Part shown: piece by piece, positions 5,153 to 5,594 of the stretch
Numbering within the stretch: position 1 is the stretch's first letter
Layout of the letters: each line of letters begins with the position of its first letter
Origin: an uncultured Clostridia bacterium
GTDB taxonomy: Bacteria > Bacillota > Clostridia > Oscillospirales > Oscillospiraceae
DNA length: 5,594 nucleotides
Assembly: GCA_945927915.1 (NCBI GenBank)
Contig: CAMEMX010000105.1
Location: 1-5,594, forward strand
Direction: 5' to 3'
Position numbers and translations under genes: made by a program
The notes under the pieces: generated by a model
The model's database searches: none
Seen by the model: only the letters and a program-made list of their open reading frames with translations
What the model was told of the DNA's origin: nothing

Positions 5153-5524
5153 GTGAACGGCACGGAAGGTCTGGAGGAAAAATTGCAGCAGCTTTTGAGC
5201 GATCCCGACAGCATGGCGCAGATCATGTCGTTTGCGCAGTCGCTGGGCGGGCAGATGCAGCCGCCGCAGCCGCAGCAATCGCCGGAGCCGCAGGCCGCCG
5301 TGCCGTCCATCGACCCCGGCATGATGCAGGCCATCGTCGGCATCATGCAGCAGCTTCAGCACACGGACAGCCGTCAGGAGGCGCTGCTGAACGCGCTCAA
5401 GCCTTATCTTGCGCCGGAGCGCCGCGAAAAGATCGACCGTGCAGCGCAGATCGCGCGGCTGAGCCGTCTGGCGGGCACGGCGCTGCAAAACTATGGTGGT
5501 TTATTTGGGAGTCGGGGTGGTTGA
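5153..5524 (+). CDS. Uncharacterised helical protein with a Gln/Pro-rich linker, 123 aa
   Basis: I do not recognise a named family. The GTG start at 5153 directly abuts the TAG of the upstream gene. GGAAGG lies only 3 nt before it, so re-initiation by terminating ribosomes is more likely than independent loading. An ATG at 5212 is an alternative, but it would cut off the helix LEEKLQQLLSDPDSM. Three parts are visible. Residues 7-33 are an amphipathic helix, and 34-54 are a Gln/Pro-rich low-complexity linker (QMQPPQPQQSPEPQ). Residues 56-112 are a long helical, increasingly basic region (MMQAIVGIMQQL...LAPERREKIDRAAQIARL), and the tail is Gly-rich (GGLFGSRGG). There is no signal peptide or membrane segment. 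The shape suggests a protein-protein or nucleic-acid adaptor, but that is only inference. Confidence 0.75.
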   Translation: MNGTEGLEEKLQQLLSDPDSMAQIMSFAQSLGGQMQPPQPQQSPEPQAAVPSIDPGMMQAIVGIMQQLQHTDSRQEALLNALKPYLAPERREKIDRAAQIARLSRLAGTALQNYGGLFGSRGG

Positions 5525-5527
5525 ACC

Positions 5528-5594
5528 TTGTATCATCGTTATATGCCGGGCGCAAACGGGCAATATACACGACAGACCGTACAGGAGCGCAGGC
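5528..5594 (+). CDS. Start of a third small-cluster gene, cut by the window end
   Basis: A TTG at 5528 is preceded by GGGGTGG with 7 nt spacing. It opens a frame that runs to the window edge (22 codons, beginning MYHRYMPGANGQYTRQ). An in-frame ATG at 5543 is possible but has no ribosome binding site. It starts 3 nt after the TGA of the upstream gene, in the same frame, so it is likely the third member of the same operon. Too little is present to assign a function. Confidence 0.5.
   Translation, partial: MYHRYMPGANGQYTRQTVQERR

Noticed and set aside
4843..5488. Minus-strand open frames of 167 and 186 codons opposite the small-protein cluster
   Set aside because: Both lie opposite genes with a strong promoter and ribosome binding site. 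The first is an unnatural Cys/Ser/Pro-rich sequence, the second Arg/Leu-rich; neither has a ribosome binding site.
1..5594. CRISPR array, tRNA, rRNA, insertion sequence or attachment site
   Set aside because: I looked for repeated spaced units, cloverleaf-like pairings, transposase motifs and terminal repeats, and saw none. The repeats present are short inverted repeats at gene borders.

Overview
The window looks like chromosomal DNA from a GC-rich Gram-positive member of the Clostridia, probably near Oscillospiraceae. This is inferred from four things: strong AGGAGG-type Shine-Dalgarno sequences, an SLH-anchored surface protein with InlB/Flg_new-type repeats, a type III (CoaX) pantothenate kinase, and GC-rich third codon positions in every gene. 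No phage, transposon, CRISPR or stable RNA gene is visible. The species cannot be named from the sequence alone.

Layout. Positions 1-158 are non-coding. They hold a long perfect inverted repeat (28-75) and an intrinsic terminator (121-151) that ends the first gene. Positions 159-2342 (minus) encode a 727-residue exported protein: two lysozyme-like (GH24) modules, each followed by an InlB-type repeat, then three SLH domains. The first lysozyme module appears to be catalytically dead. This gene has its own promoter (TTGACG-17-TAAAAT). Positions 2463-3365 (minus) encode an alpha/beta hydrolase of the monoacylglycerol lipase type. A 77-bp gap with a palindrome and an extended -10 promoter separates it from a divergent 54-residue membrane protein (3443-3607, plus). 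That small gene runs tail-to-tail into coaX and overlaps its stop. Positions 4846-3600 (minus) form a tight two-gene operon: a YfcE/MJ0936-type metallophosphoesterase, then coaX (type III pantothenate kinase, first step of CoA synthesis) after a 2-nt gap. A very compact divergent promoter region (4847-4915) separates this operon from a plus-strand cluster of small uncharacterised proteins: 78 aa, 123 aa and a third gene cut by the window end.

How the parts relate. The exported lysozyme/SLH protein probably acts on, or stays attached to, the cell wall. The hydrolase and the phosphoesterase-coaX pair are cytoplasmic metabolic enzymes. The small plus-strand proteins have no function I can name. 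The most interesting signals are: the duplicated lysozyme-repeat units with one degenerate copy; the 4847-4915 region, where the -10 elements of opposite strands coincide and each -35 lies at or in the other gene's ribosome binding site; the three consecutive small ORFs that share one reading frame, separated only by single stops; and the palindrome at 3381-3396.
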